This document shows, in pieces, positions 1 to 8,655 of a stretch of 64,000 bases of DNA. The notes beneath the pieces are model-generated. The model was not told the origin of the DNA, searched no databases, and was given only the letters and a program-made list of their open reading frames with translations. Source of the stretch: Paracoccus zhejiangensis (GTDB lineage: Bacteria > Pseudomonadota > Alphaproteobacteria > Rhodobacterales > Rhodobacteraceae); assembly GCF_002847445.1 (NCBI RefSeq), contig NZ_CP025430.1, forward strand, positions 744,001-808,000, given 5' to 3'. The translations under genes were made by a program, and so were the position numbers. Position 1 is the stretch's first letter. Each line of letters starts with the position of its first letter.

Positions 1-1177
1 AGGTCGTGGCGGGCTCGACCGAGACCCGGTCAAGCGCGGTATAGACAGCGACGGCATCGGCCAGCTTCGCCTCGCCCACGCCGATCTCGCCGCGACCGGC
101 GGCGGCATCGGCGGCGGCGGTGACCTTCAGCACCACGGCAGCCGGATCGCTGCTGACCACCTCGGCGGTCAGCCCGGCGGGCAGGATCGGATCACCCGAG
201 AGGCCGACACCGGCGATCCGCATCTCGACCGTTTCGCCGGCCTTCACATGGTCGGGCGCGACCGACAGGATCTGCGCCGCCCCGTCGCTGCGCACGGCAT
301 GGATGCGCCCGCCGACCGAGCTTTGCCCGGTGTGGAACCAGCGCCCTTCCATCGAGCCATCGGCGCGAAGTGCCATCACCTCGCGCAGCCTCTGCTCGCC
401 CGCCGTCATCGAGGCGCGCCATTCGCCGGCCCCGTAGAGATAGGCCTGCCCGCTGCGCTCCTCGGTCGAGCCATCGGCAAAGGTCAGGGACTGGGTGACG
501 GTATAGCCATCACCCTCCTTGGCGATGGTCAGCGTGCCGTCATAGGCACCGCGCCCCGGCTGCCGCCCGGCAATGCGCCATTCTCCCGACAGATCGGCGT
601 CGGATTTCGCCGGTGCCTCGCCGTGGACATAGGCCTCGGTCAGGTTCTTCAGCACCTGGTCATTGGCGATGGCCCACCAGTCGCGGTCCCGCGCCAGCGC
701 CTGATATTCCAGCGAAGGATATTGGCCGAGATGGAAGTTGATCAGCTTCTTCCAGTCATCGCCGGTGCGCCGCTGCAATGCCACCCGGGCATAGGAATGG
801 CAGCGACCGCAGGTCTCGCTCATCAGCTGGTCGGGCCCCTGGTCGGTGGCATTCGGTTCCTGTTCGAGGATATAGCGCCGGCCCTCGGTCTCCTCGATGG
901 TCAGCCCGCGCGTATCGGCCAGGTGGCGCACGACAGAGACGAATTCCTCGTCGCTCAGCGGCACGCCGTAATTGCGCATCATTCGCACCACGTTCATCTC
1001 CCAGCCCTCGGGGGTGCGGCGGCTGTCATCGATGCGGGAGTATTTGCCATCCTCGCCCTGCACATGGCAGGCGGCGCAGACGGTCGACAGGACCTCTTCG
1101 CCATCCTGTGCCAGCGCAGGCGCGGCGGTCAGGAGGGCGGCGGAGGCGAGAAGCGTGGCGAGGGAGGTGCGGTGCAT
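1..1177 (-). CDS. qhpA: Quinohemoprotein amine dehydrogenase alpha subunit, partial
   Basis: Reading from the ATG at 1177, 392 codons are visible and the 3' end runs off the window. The protein starts with a Sec signal peptide (about residues 1-23, ending ALA-Q), then an N-terminal diheme cytochrome c region with CAACH at 34-38 and CGRCH at 123-127, followed by beta-rich sequence. This order matches the alpha subunit of quinohemoprotein amine dehydrogenase (QHNDH), a periplasmic enzyme that oxidises primary amines to aldehydes and passes electrons to cytochrome c or azurin. The family precursor is a little over 500 residues, so roughly the last quarter lies outside. The gamma and beta subunits and the radical-SAM maturase would be expected beyond the left edge. 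The divergent flavin monooxygenase next door supports the call. A different diheme cytochrome with Ig-like domains is the main alternative. Confidence 0.8.
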   Translation of the reverse strand, partial: MHRTSLATLLASAALLTAAPALAQDGEEVLSTVCAACHVQGEDGKYSRIDDSRRTPEGWEMNVVRMMRNYGVPLSDEEFVSVVRHLADTRGLTIEETEGRRYILEQEPNATDQGPDQLMSETCGRCHSYARVALQRRTGDDWKKLINFHLGQYPSLEYQALARDRDWWAIANDQVLKNLTEAYVHGEAPAKSDADLSGEWRIAGRQPGRGAYDGTLTIAKEGDGYTVTQSLTFADGSTEERSGQAYLYGAGEWRASMTAGEQRLREVMALRADGSMEGRWFHTGQSSVGGRIHAVRSDGAAQILSVAPDHVKAGETVEMRIAGVGLSGDPILPAGLTAEVVSSDPAAVVLKVTAAADAAAGRGEIGVGEAKLADAVAVYTALDRVSVEPATT

Positions 1178-1260
1178 CGCGTCGATGATCCTCTGGCTGG
1201 GCGGCCGGGCCGCGGGACTGGAGTTGACGCGGAGTGAAGCAGAGGGCCGCAGGCGAAAAC

Positions 1261-1312
1261 TTGACATTTTCGGACACAGTGGACCGGCGGGGCAGAATGG
1301 CCGCAAATGTCA
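1261..1312. promoter_or_regulatory. Candidate operator between qhpA and qhpG: spaced 8-bp inverted repeat
   Basis: TGACATTT at 1262-1269 is the exact reverse complement of AAATGTCA at 1305-1312, with half-site centres 43 bases apart, about four helical turns. The repeat sits in the 181-base gap between two divergent genes. A TTGACA (1261-1266) overlaps the left half and could be a -35 element. In Paracoccus the QHNDH genes are induced by amines through an AraC-type regulator; that this repeat is its site is inference. Confidence 0.4.
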
Positions 1313-1358
1313 CCTTTCCGTTGCGCGGGATGCGGATGCTGCCGGCAAGGGGGTGCCG

Positions 1359-2567
1359 ATGGCCCATGACTATGACGTGCTGGTGGTCGGCGGTGGCCCG
1401 GCGGGGGCGGTGTTTGCCCTGCTTGCCGCCCGCGACGGCTGCCGGGTGGCGCTGATCGACCCGAACCGCAGCGTGCCGCGCAGCGAGGGGATGAGCCCGC
1501 GCCTTCAGGGCTGGTTGCAGCAGGCGGGGCTGTTCGACGCGCCGGCGATGCGGGCGGTCACGGCGCCGCGCAGCAGTTATTGGGATGGCCCGCCGGTTCA
1601 GGCCAATGCCGAGCTGATCGTGGACCGCGCCGCGGTTGATGCGCATCTGCGCCGCATGGCCGGGGCGGCGGACGTGCGGGTCATCGAGGGCACTGCGCTG
1701 CCCTTGCCGGGCCGGGCCGAGATGGACGGCGGGCAGGGGCTGACGGCGCGTTTTGTCATCGACGCGAGGGGTCGCCGCGCCCATCGCGCGCGGTCCTTGG
1801 TCACGCGGGGGCCGGCCACCATTGCCATCGGCGCGGCGCTGAAGGTGGAGGCCGGGCAGGGGGCGGGTAGCCGGATTCTGCCCTTGGATCAGGGGTGGCT
1901 CTGGCTGGCCGCGCGGGGCGATGGCACCGCTTGGGCGCAGCTGACGCTGGATGCTGCCGATCCCGAGGGCCGTGCCGCCGAGGCGCGGCTGGCGGAAGGT
2001 CTGAGGGCGGCGAGTGCCGGACTGCCGCTGGTTCTGGGGGTCGAAGGCGATCCGCTGATCCGCGACGCCACGCCGGTTCTTGCGGCGCCCGCCGAGGAGC
2101 TGGCGGTGCTGCCCATCGGTGATGCAGCCTCGGCGATGGACCCGCTGTCAGGGCACGGCATGTTCTGGGCGGTGTCCTCGGCGCTGGCCGCCACCGCCGT
2201 CCGGCGCACGCTGATGCGGCGTGATGACGCCGAGACCCGCGATCTGGCCCTGCGCTTCCTCGCGCAGCGGCACGCCGATGTTTACCCGCGCCAAGCCCGT
2301 CTGGGTCGGGATTTCATCCGGCAGCAATCAGCCCGGTTGCATCTGCCCTTCTGGTCCCGCCGCGCCGGGTTTCCCGATGACACTCCGCTGGAGGCACCGG
2401 CGGAGAGCCATATCGCCCGCCGCATCGTGGTTGAGGATGGCGTGCTGGCCGAGGCGGAGGTGGTGGTGACGTCGCACAGCCCGGCAGGCATGGCCTGGGT
2501 CGGACCGGATCGTGCCGTCGATCTGTTGCGGAAGGCGCAGGCGGATGCCGTCAGACCGCCGCGCTGA
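1359..2567 (+). CDS. qhpG: FAD-dependent monooxygenase, probable QhpG (tryptophylquinone maturation)
   Basis: Start chosen at the ATG at 1359 because the Rossmann beta strand and FAD motif GGGPAG (about residues 10-15) begin only a few residues later; the frame is open further upstream but that part has no homologous look. A second FAD motif, GDAASAMDP, lies at about 254-262, and the length (402 aa) suits a group A flavoprotein monooxygenase. QhpG is the flavoprotein required in Paracoccus denitrificans to oxidise a tryptophan of the QHNDH gamma subunit during cofactor biogenesis. The symbol rests on position beside qhpA plus the fold; a tryptophan halogenase-like or geranylgeranyl-reductase-like flavoprotein is the alternative. 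Its 3' end overlaps the convergent hemN by 17 bases. Confidence 0.65.
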   Translation: MAHDYDVLVVGGGPAGAVFALLAARDGCRVALIDPNRSVPRSEGMSPRLQGWLQQAGLFDAPAMRAVTAPRSSYWDGPPVQANAELIVDRAAVDAHLRRMAGAADVRVIEGTALPLPGRAEMDGGQGLTARFVIDARGRRAHRARSLVTRGPATIAIGAALKVEAGQGAGSRILPLDQGWLWLAARGDGTAWAQLTLDAADPEGRAAEARLAEGLRAASAGLPLVLGVEGDPLIRDATPVLAAPAEELAVLPIGDAASAMDPLSGHGMFWAVSSALAATAVRRTLMRRDDAETRDLALRFLAQRHADVYPRQARLGRDFIRQQSARLHLPFWSRRAGFPDDTPLEAPAESHIARRIVVEDGVLAEAEVVVTSHSPAGMAWVGPDRAVDLLRKAQADAVRPPR

Positions 2568-3894
2568 AACGCTGCCCCGGCTCGCTGGTCGAGCCAAGCG
2601 AGGCGGCCATGATCCGGGTCAGCGGCCAGGCCCAGTGCTTGACCCGCAGCAGCCGCCCATCGAACTCGACGCAATCGCCGAAGTCCTGCACCAGCTGCGC
2701 GGCCCGCGCTGCGGCCTCGCCAGCCGAAGCGCCGAATTCCTCGATCCTCAGGTCGTGATAGCACATCAGGCTTTCGACCATGTGCCCGACCAGAAGGTCG
2801 GTCTCCGTCAGCGCCGTGCCGCGGGCGATGGGCAACTCGCCGCGGGCAACCCGGGCCTGATAGCGGCCGGTCGAGGGCTCGTTCTGGGCATAGCCCGCCG
2901 GGTGGCGCGAGATCGACGAGGCGCCAAGCCCGATCAGCACCGGGGCGCGGTCATCGGTATAGCCCTGGAAATTCCGCGCCAGCCGGCGTTCGTTGAAGGC
3001 GATGGCAAGGCTGTCATCGGGCCGGGCGAAATGGTCGATGCCGATCTGGCGGAAGCCCGCACCCAGCAGCCAGTGCTGCGCCAGTTCGGTCAGGTCTAGC
3101 CGCTCCTCGGGCGAGGGCAGGGCCTCGGTCGGGATCATCACTTGCCGCTTCGAGACCCATGGCACATGGGCATAGCCATAAAGCGCCAGCCGCGACGGAT
3201 CGAGTTGCAGCACATGGTCCAGCGTCCGCGACAGCGTATCGCGCCGCTGGTAGGGCAGGCCGTAAAGCAGGTCGAGATTGATGGCGTGGATGCCGAGGTC
3301 GCGCAGGCTGTCGATGGCCTCGGTGGTGACCATCAGCGATTGCGCCCGGCCGATGGCCACCTGCACGCGCGGCTCGAAATCCTGGATGCCGATGCTGGCG
3401 CGGTTCAGCCCGTACTGGGCCAGCATGGCCAGCCGCTCGCGGTCGCATTCGGTGGGATCGATCTCGACCGAAAACTCGTCGAGCGCGCCAAGACCGAACA
3501 CGCGGTCCAACCCGCCCAGCAGCCGGTCGATCAACTCGGGCGGCAGGATCGTGGGGGTGCCGCCGCCCAGGTGCAACCGGGTGATCCTGATCTCGGGCGG
3601 CAGCTGTCGGCGGATCAGCGCCGCCTCGGACAGAAGCGAGGCGACGTAACCTCCAAGCGCCGTTCCGGTCTTGGTGCCCTGGGTCCGGCAGGCGCAGAAC
3701 CAGCAGAGCCTGCGGCAAAACGGAACATGGACATAGAGCGATATTGCCTGTTTTGAGGGCACTTGCCCCAGCCAGGCGGCATAGTCGGCAGACCCGACCG
3801 CAGCCGTGAACCGGGTGGCGGGTGGGTAGCTGGTGAAGCGCGGAACGCGTGCGTCAAAAAGGCCGTGGCGGCGAAGCTTGGATCGGATGCTCAT
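2551..3894 (-). CDS. hemN: Oxygen-independent coproporphyrinogen III oxidase
   Basis: Radical-SAM enzyme (447 aa) that converts coproporphyrinogen III to protoporphyrinogen IX without oxygen, in the cytoplasm. The 4Fe-4S/SAM motif CxxxCxxC is at C60, C64 and C67 within VHVPFCRRLCWFC, as in Escherichia coli HemN, followed by GGGTPT. The N-terminal RFTSYPPA segment is also typical of true HemN rather than HemW. I chose the ATG at 3894; an upstream ATG at 3918 would run across the divergent promoter. It is divergent from fnrP, and a perfect FNR box at 3930-3943 lies about 41 bases from the predicted transcription start, so expression should rise when oxygen falls. The heme made this way feeds the cbb3 oxidase encoded next to it. 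Confidence 0.95.
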   Translation of the reverse strand: MSIRSKLRRHGLFDARVPRFTSYPPATRFTAAVGSADYAAWLGQVPSKQAISLYVHVPFCRRLCWFCACRTQGTKTGTALGGYVASLLSEAALIRRQLPPEIRITRLHLGGGTPTILPPELIDRLLGGLDRVFGLGALDEFSVEIDPTECDRERLAMLAQYGLNRASIGIQDFEPRVQVAIGRAQSLMVTTEAIDSLRDLGIHAINLDLLYGLPYQRRDTLSRTLDHVLQLDPSRLALYGYAHVPWVSKRQVMIPTEALPSPEERLDLTELAQHWLLGAGFRQIGIDHFARPDDSLAIAFNERRLARNFQGYTDDRAPVLIGLGASSISRHPAGYAQNEPSTGRYQARVARGELPIARGTALTETDLLVGHMVESLMCYHDLRIEEFGASAGEAAARAAQLVQDFGDCVEFDGRLLRVKHWAWPLTRIMAASLGSTSEPGQRFSAAV

Positions 3895-3929
3895 GGAGTG
3901 ATATACTATGCCCCGCATTAAACGCCGCC

Positions 3930-3943
3930 TTGATCCAGATCAA
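3930..3943. promoter_or_regulatory. FNR box between hemN and fnrP
   Basis: TTGATCCAGATCAA is a perfect match to the FNR consensus TTGAT-N4-ATCAA. Its centre is about 41 bases from a candidate hemN start at 3896, with a -10-like TAGTAT (minus strand, 3908-3903), the geometry of a class II FNR promoter. The box ends only 6 bases before the fnrP ATG at 3950, where bound FnrP would be expected to block transcription of fnrP. Activation of hemN with autorepression of fnrP is inference from spacing. Confidence 0.9.
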
Positions 3944-3949
3944 AAAAAT

Positions 3950-4693
3950 ATGACCGCGCTGCATTCCCTGTCTCACCGTGTCGACTGCAATGCTTGCCCG
4001 ATCCGCCATCGCGCGGTCTGCGCGAAATGCGAGACGGACGAGCTGGAGCAGCTGAACCGGATCAAGTTCTACAAGACCTTCACCGCCGGCCAGGTCATTG
4101 CGATCCGCGGCGAACAGCTGGACATCGTTGCCTCGATCGTCGCGGGCACGGCCTCGCTGACCCGTTCGATAAATGACGGGCGGGTGCAGATGATCGGGTT
4201 GCTGCTGCCCTCGGATTTCATCGGCCGTCCGGGCCGCGAGGCGGCGCCCTATGACATCACCGCCATCACCGATGTGACACTCTGTTGTTTTCACAAGCGT
4301 CCGTTCGAGCGTTTGCTGCTCGAGATGCCGCATGTGGGCGAACGGCTTCTGGAAATGTCGCTGGACGAGCTCGATGCGGCGCGTGACTGGATGCTGCTTC
4401 TGGGCCGCAAGACCGCGCGTGAACGCATCGCCAGCCTGCTGGCGCTGATTCTGAAACGCGCCAACCTGCCGATGGATCTGCAGGGCGAGGGCTGCCAGAT
4501 CGACCTGCCGATCACCCGCGAGATGATGGCGAATTTCCTTGGCCTGACGATCGAGACCGTCAGTCGCCAGCTGACCGGGCTGGCCAAGGAAGGCATCATC
4601 CAGATCGAGGGCAAACGCGGTATCCACGTGCCCGACCTCTCGGCGCTGCTGGCCGAGACCGGCGACGACACCGATGGCGGCGTCGACTACTGA
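3950..4693 (+). CDS. fnrP: Oxygen-sensing Crp/Fnr-family regulator FnrP
   Basis: Cytoplasmic transcription factor that binds a 4Fe-4S cluster under low oxygen and activates promoters with TTGAT-N4-ATCAA boxes. From the ATG at 3950 the protein has 247 residues, with N-terminal cysteines at 13, 16, 24 and 27 and a central CC at 112-113, enough for the usual four-cysteine cluster. A cyclic-nucleotide-like beta roll follows, then a C-terminal helix-turn-helix whose recognition helix contains ETVSR, matching the E-SR contacts of FNR. An earlier in-frame ATG at 3908 was rejected because the FNR box would then be inside the gene. It stands just ahead of ccoN and divergent from hemN, both predicted targets. 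Confidence 0.93.
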   Translation: MTALHSLSHRVDCNACPIRHRAVCAKCETDELEQLNRIKFYKTFTAGQVIAIRGEQLDIVASIVAGTASLTRSINDGRVQMIGLLLPSDFIGRPGREAAPYDITAITDVTLCCFHKRPFERLLLEMPHVGERLLEMSLDELDAARDWMLLLGRKTARERIASLLALILKRANLPMDLQGEGCQIDLPITREMMANFLGLTIETVSRQLTGLAKEGIIQIEGKRGIHVPDLSALLAETGDDTDGGVDY

Positions 4694-4883
4694 GTCGCGA
4701 GGCGCCGCCCGAGCGGCCAAAATCATCCCTGAACAGCGTCGCAACCGCCCTATCCGTCGACCCGGAGGCTGCGACAAATCGGCACAGGCCGGGTGCCGTC
4801 GACCCCGGTCCGTGCCGTCCCGTCAACAAATGACCGGCCTCCCTCCCGTTCCTTTTCCCTATCCGTCGCGGCATCGCCAGACC

Positions 4884-4897
4884 TTGATCTAGATCAA
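4884..4897. promoter_or_regulatory. FNR box upstream of ccoN
   Basis: TTGATCTAGATCAA is a perfect FNR consensus and a full palindrome. It lies 87 bases before the ccoN ATG. A -10-like TAGCGA at 4920-4925 would put the start near 4932, about 41 bases from the box centre, so class II activation by FnrP is likely. The rest of the fnrP-ccoN gap (4694-4883) shows no further feature I can support. Confidence 0.9.
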
Positions 4898-4984
4898 TGC
4901 ACCGTGATCGCCGCGGCCCTAGCGAGACCCTGCGAACAGAAGCGCGCGTCATTTTCGCGCGCCGAGACTCACGAGGGATTTCCG

Positions 4985-6583
4985 ATGACAGATGCCGCAA
5001 AACTGACCGGGCTCGGACTCGTCGCCCTGTTCATGGCCATTGCCGCGAACTGGGCGCATGATCTCGCCTATCAGGTCCATGCCCTGATCCTGATGGCCCT
5101 GTCGGCGGGGCTGGCCATCAATATCATGCGCAATGCCGACAAGCCGAAAAAGCCCGTCGATACCACGGGCTACATGGATGACGTGGTGCGGGCGGGCGCC
5201 ATCGCCACCGCCTTCTGGGGCATCGTCGGCTTCCTGGTCGGCGTGGTCATCGCCTTTCAGCTGGCCTTCCCGGCGCTGAACATCGAATGGGCCCAGCCCT
5301 TCGCCAATTTCGGCCGGCTGCGTCCGCTGCATACCAGCGCGGTGATCTTTGCCTTTGGCGGCAATGCGCTGATCATGTCCTGTTTCTACATCGTCCAGCG
5401 CACCTCGGGCGCGCGGCTCTGGGGCGGCAATCTCGCCTGGTTCGTGTTCTGGGGATACAACCTGTTCATCGTGCTGGCGGCGACGGGCTATGTGCTGGGC
5501 GCGACCCAGTCCAAGGAATATGCCGAGCCGGAATGGTATGTGGACTGGTGGCTGACCATCGTCTGGGTCTGCCTGCTGGCGATCTATGTCGGCACGCTGG
5601 CGCGGCGGCGCGAGAAGCACATCTATGTCGCCAACTGGTTCCTGCTCTCGTTCATCATCACCGTGGCGATGCTGCACATCGTCAACAACATCTCGATCCC
5701 GGTCTCGATCTGGGGCTCGAAATCGGTGCAGATCTTTGCCGGCGTGCAGGATGCCATGACGCAATGGTGGTATGGCCACAACGCGGTGGGCTTCTTCCTG
5801 ACGGCGGGCTTCCTCGGCATGATGTATTACTTCGTGCCGAAACAGGCCGAGCGCCCGGTCTACAGCTACAAGCTGTCGATCATCCACTTCTGGGGGCTGA
5901 TCTTCCTCTATATCTGGGCCGGTCCGCACCACCTGCATTACACTGCCCTGCCGGATTGGGCCGCGACGCTTGGCATGGTCTTCTCGATCATCCTGTGGAT
6001 GCCCAGCTGGGGCGGGATGATCAACGGGTTGATGACGCTGAACGGGGCCTGGGACAAGCTGAGGACCGACCCGATCATCCGCATGATGGTCATCAGCCTC
6101 GCCTTCTACGGCATGGCGACCTTCGAGGGGCCGATGATGTCGATCCGCTCGGTCAACTCGCTGTCCCATTACACCGACTGGACCATCGGACACGTGCATT
6201 CCGGCGCGCTTGGCTGGAACGGCATGATCACCTTCGGCGCGCTCTACTATCTGACCCCGCGGCTCTGGGGGCGCGAGCGGATGTACTCGATGTCGGCGAT
6301 CAACTGGCACTTCTGGCTCGCGACCATCGGCATCGTTCTCTACGCCAGCTCGATGTGGGTCACCGGCATCATGGAGGGCCTGATGTGGCGCGAGGTCGAT
6401 GCCCAGGGCTTCCTGGTCAACAGCTTCGCCGACACCGTAGCCGCGAAATTCCCGATGTACGTGGTGCGCGCACTGGGCGGAACGCTGTTCCTCGCCGGGG
6501 GTGTGCTGATGGGCTGGAACATGTGGATGACCATCCGGGGGGGCGTCCGCGCCCCGGCCCCGGCGCAAGTCCCGGCAGAGTGA
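4985..6583 (+). CDS. ccoN: cbb3-type cytochrome c oxidase subunit I
   Basis: Catalytic membrane subunit (532 aa) of the high-affinity cbb3 oxidase, which reduces oxygen to water at low oxygen tension and pumps protons. Many hydrophobic segments are visible. Ligand-bearing motifs include [14 protein letters not shown] (low-spin heme b), [11 protein letters not shown] (copper B histidine), AGPHHLHY (two more copper ligands) and [12 protein letters not shown] (heme ligands). The start at 4985 is preceded by GAGGGA at good spacing; the frame is open upstream to 4793 but that part covers the FNR promoter. First gene of ccoNOQP, with ccoO 6 bases downstream. Confidence 0.97.
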   Translation: MTDAAKLTGLGLVALFMAIAANWAHDLAYQVHALILMALSAGLAINIMRNADKPKKPVDTTGYMDDVVRAGAIATAFWGIVGFLVGVVIAFQLAFPALNIEWAQPFANFGRLRPLHTSAVIFAFGGNALIMSCFYIVQRTSGARLWGGNLAWFVFWGYNLFIVLAATGYVLGATQSKEYAEPEWYVDWWLTIVWVCLLAIYVGTLARRREKHIYVANWFLLSFIITVAMLHIVNNISIPVSIWGSKSVQIFAGVQDAMTQWWYGHNAVGFFLTAGFLGMMYYFVPKQAERPVYSYKLSIIHFWGLIFLYIWAGPHHLHYTALPDWAATLGMVFSIILWMPSWGGMINGLMTLNGAWDKLRTDPIIRMMVISLAFYGMATFEGPMMSIRSVNSLSHYTDWTIGHVHSGALGWNGMITFGALYYLTPRLWGRERMYSMSAINWHFWLATIGIVLYASSMWVTGIMEGLMWREVDAQGFLVNSFADTVAAKFPMYVVRALGGTLFLAGGVLMGWNMWMTIRGGVRAPAPAQVPAE

Positions 6584-6589
6584 GAGACG

Positions 6590-7399
6590 ATGATGGCAAA
6601 CGACCCGAAAACCAGCCCGGCGCAAACCGCCGAAGCCTCCGCCAGTGCCGGGACCACTGCGACCAAGCCGCGCCGGTCCATCCTTGACCGGCACGCCCTG
6701 ATCGAACGCAGCGCCTCGCTTCTGTTCATCTTCTCGCTCGCCGTGGTGTCGATCGGCGGCATCGTCGAGATCGCGCCGCTGTTCTATCTCGAGAACACCA
6801 TCGAGAAGGTCGAGGGCGTTCGGCCCTATACGCCGCTCGAATTGACCGGGCGCGACATCTATGTGCGCGAGGGTTGCTATACCTGCCACAGCCAGATGAT
6901 CCGGCCGATGCGCGACGAGGTCGAGCGTTACGGCCATTACTCGCTGGCCGCCGAGTCGATGTATGACCACCCCCATCAATGGGGTTCCAAGCGCACCGGC
7001 CCGGATCTGGCGCGGGTCGGCGGGCGCTATTCCGACGCCTGGCATGTCGATCACCTGAAGGACCCGCAATCGGTGGTGCCCGAAAGCGTGATGCCGAAAT
7101 ATGCCTTCCTCGCCGAGACGAAGATCGAGCCGGCCCATACCGAGGCGCTGGTCAAGACCCATCGCCTCGTCGGCGTTCCCTATAGCGACGAGATGGTGGC
7201 CTCGGCCAAGGCGGATTTCTGGGCGCAGGCCAACCCGGATGCCGACACCGACGGCCTTCTGGAACGCTATCCCGGTGCGGTGGTGTCGAACTTCGACGGC
7301 CAGCCGCAGCTGACCGAGATGGATGCGCTGATCGCCTATATGCAGATGCTGGGCACGCTGGTCGATTTCTCGACCTTCACCCCGGACGCAAGCCGGTAG
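6590..7399 (+). CDS. ccoO: cbb3-type cytochrome c oxidase subunit II (monoheme cytochrome c)
   Basis: Membrane-anchored cytochrome c subunit of the cbb3 oxidase (269 aa). One transmembrane segment at about residues 42-66 precedes a periplasmic domain with the heme c site CYTCH at 96-100. The SQMIRPM sequence after it is a CcoO hallmark, and VMPKYAFL further on probably supplies the axial methionine. It shuttles electrons from CcoP to CcoN. The N-terminal 30 residues are Ala/Thr/Ser-rich and cytoplasmic. Two adjacent ATG codons (6590, 6593) are both possible starts. It sits between ccoN and ccoQ in the operon. Confidence 0.96.
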   Translation: MMANDPKTSPAQTAEASASAGTTATKPRRSILDRHALIERSASLLFIFSLAVVSIGGIVEIAPLFYLENTIEKVEGVRPYTPLELTGRDIYVREGCYTCHSQMIRPMRDEVERYGHYSLAAESMYDHPHQWGSKRTGPDLARVGGRYSDAWHVDHLKDPQSVVPESVMPKYAFLAETKIEPAHTEALVKTHRLVGVPYSDEMVASAKADFWAQANPDADTDGLLERYPGAVVSNFDGQPQLTEMDALIAYMQMLGTLVDFSTFTPDASR

Positions 7400-7409
7400 G
7401 GAGGGCGCG

Positions 7410-7625
7410 ATGGATACCTATACCCTGCTGCGCCAATTCGCCGACAGCTGGGCGCTGGCCGCGATGACCGCCTTCTATATCGGCGCCATCCTCTGGGTCT
7501 TCCGCCCCGGTTCGCGCAAGGCCCATGACGAGGCGGCGAGCCTGCCCTTCCGATTTGAGAATGCGCCCGGCGTGACGCCGGACGCGACCAAGCCAGCCGA
7601 CCAGACGACGAAGGGGAAAGCCTGA
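7410..7625 (+). CDS. ccoQ: cbb3-type oxidase small subunit CcoQ
   Basis: Small single-span membrane protein (71 aa): a hydrophobic segment at about residues 13-34 ends in the WVFRPGSRKAHDEAA sequence typical of CcoQ/FixQ. CcoQ is thought to stabilise or protect the cbb3 complex and is not catalytic. It lies in the expected slot between ccoO and ccoP, and its TGA overlaps the ccoP ATG by one base, so the two are translationally coupled. Confidence 0.93.
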   Translation: MDTYTLLRQFADSWALAAMTAFYIGAILWVFRPGSRKAHDEAASLPFRFENAPGVTPDATKPADQTTKGKA

Positions 7626-8491
7626 TGGACGACAAAGAAACGCGGGACCCCGTCACCGGCGTCGACACGACCGGCCATGAATGGGACGGCATCAGAGAGC
7701 TGAACAACCCGATGCCGCGCTGGTGGCTGTGGACGCTCTACGGCACCATCGTCTGGGGCATCGGCTATGCCATCGCCTATCCGGCCTGGCCGCTGGTCCA
7801 GGGCGCCACATCCGGTCTGCTGGGCTATTCCACCCGTGGCGAGGTCGCGGCCGAGATCGCCGCCGTCGATGCCCGCAATGCCGAGGTCAGCGCCACGCTG
7901 GCCGCCGCCGATCTGGCCGCGCTGCCGGTCGATGACCCGGCCTATCAATTCGGCGTCTCGGGCGGGGCGGCGGTGTTCCGCGCCAATTGCTCGCAATGCC
8001 ACGGGGCAGGGGCGGCGGGCGGGGTCGGCTATCCGAACCTGCTGGATGACAGCTGGCTTTGGGGCGGCACGCTGGACGATATCGAATACACCGTGCGCCA
8101 CGGCATCCGCAACGACATCGACGCTGATGCCCGCTTCTCGCAGATGCCGGCCTTCGGCGAGATGCTGACCAAGCCCGAGATCGCCGAGATCGCCGAACAT
8201 GTGCTGGCCCTGTCGGGACAGGATCACGACGCGGCCAAGGCCGAGGCGGGGGCCACGCTTTTCGCCGACAACTGCGCAAGCTGCCATGGCGAAACGGGCA
8301 CCGGCGACCGCGAACAGGGCGCGCCCGACCTGACCGATGCGATCTGGCTTTACAGCGGCACGCGCGAGGCGGTGACGGAAACCATCACCAACGCACGCTT
8401 CGGCGTCATGCCGGCCTGGGGGCCGCGCCTCTCGGATGCCGAGATCAAGGCGGTGACGCTGTATGTCCACCAGCTTGGGGGCGGTGAGTAA
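7625..8491 (+). CDS. ccoP: cbb3-type cytochrome c oxidase subunit III (diheme cytochrome c)
   Basis: Diheme membrane cytochrome c (288 aa) that receives electrons from soluble or membrane c-type cytochromes and passes them to CcoO. The N-terminal NNPMPRWWLWTLYGTIVW and GIGYAIAYPAWPL sequences form the membrane anchor characteristic of CcoP. Two class I heme c domains follow, with CSQCH at 122-126 and CASCH at 217-221. Residues 70-100 are an alanine-rich linker. It is the last gene of ccoNOQP; a strong terminator follows at 8522-8578. Confidence 0.97.
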   Translation: MDDKETRDPVTGVDTTGHEWDGIRELNNPMPRWWLWTLYGTIVWGIGYAIAYPAWPLVQGATSGLLGYSTRGEVAAEIAAVDARNAEVSATLAAADLAALPVDDPAYQFGVSGGAAVFRANCSQCHGAGAAGGVGYPNLLDDSWLWGGTLDDIEYTVRHGIRNDIDADARFSQMPAFGEMLTKPEIAEIAEHVLALSGQDHDAAKAEAGATLFADNCASCHGETGTGDREQGAPDLTDAIWLYSGTREAVTETITNARFGVMPAWGPRLSDAEIKAVTLYVHQLGGGE

Positions 8492-8521
8492 TCCCGCCTC
8501 CTTGGCCGGGCTGGTCCCGGC

Positions 8522-8578
8522 GGTGCCCCGGTCCGGTGATCTGTTCGCAACTTGTCCGGGACCGGGGCACCACTTTTT
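8522..8578 (+). terminator. Rho-independent terminator after ccoNOQP
   Basis: A perfect 13-bp stem, GGTGCCCCGGTCC (8522-8534) with GGACCGGGGCACC (8559-8571), and a 24-base loop are followed by a run of five T at 8574-8578. It closes the structural operon and separates it from the assembly operon, which has its own FNR box only 8 bases later. Confidence 0.85.
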
Positions 8579-8585
8579 GCCCGAC

Positions 8586-8599
8586 TTGATCCAGATCAA
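8586..8599. promoter_or_regulatory. FNR box upstream of ccoG
   Basis: TTGATCCAGATCAA, identical to the box at hemN/fnrP, lies 56 bases before the ccoG ATG. The expected start about 41 bases from its centre would be near 8634. No convincing -10 was seen there. It indicates that oxidase assembly genes are co-regulated with the structural genes. Confidence 0.88.
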
Positions 8600-8655
8600 T
8601 GCCGCCTCTGTCGCCAGATGACAAGCTGCGCGCGCGAACAGACAGGTCACATTTC

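Noticed and set aside
3908..3949. Earlier ATG for fnrP at 3908
   Set aside because: It would put the FNR box and the hemN promoter inside the coding region; the ATG at 3950 fits FNR-family length.
4949..7162. Long open frame on the minus strand opposite ccoN and ccoO
   Set aside because: High-GC codon bias keeps the antisense frame open; the product is His/Arg/Gly/Asp-rich without domains, and the plus strand encodes a clear oxidase.
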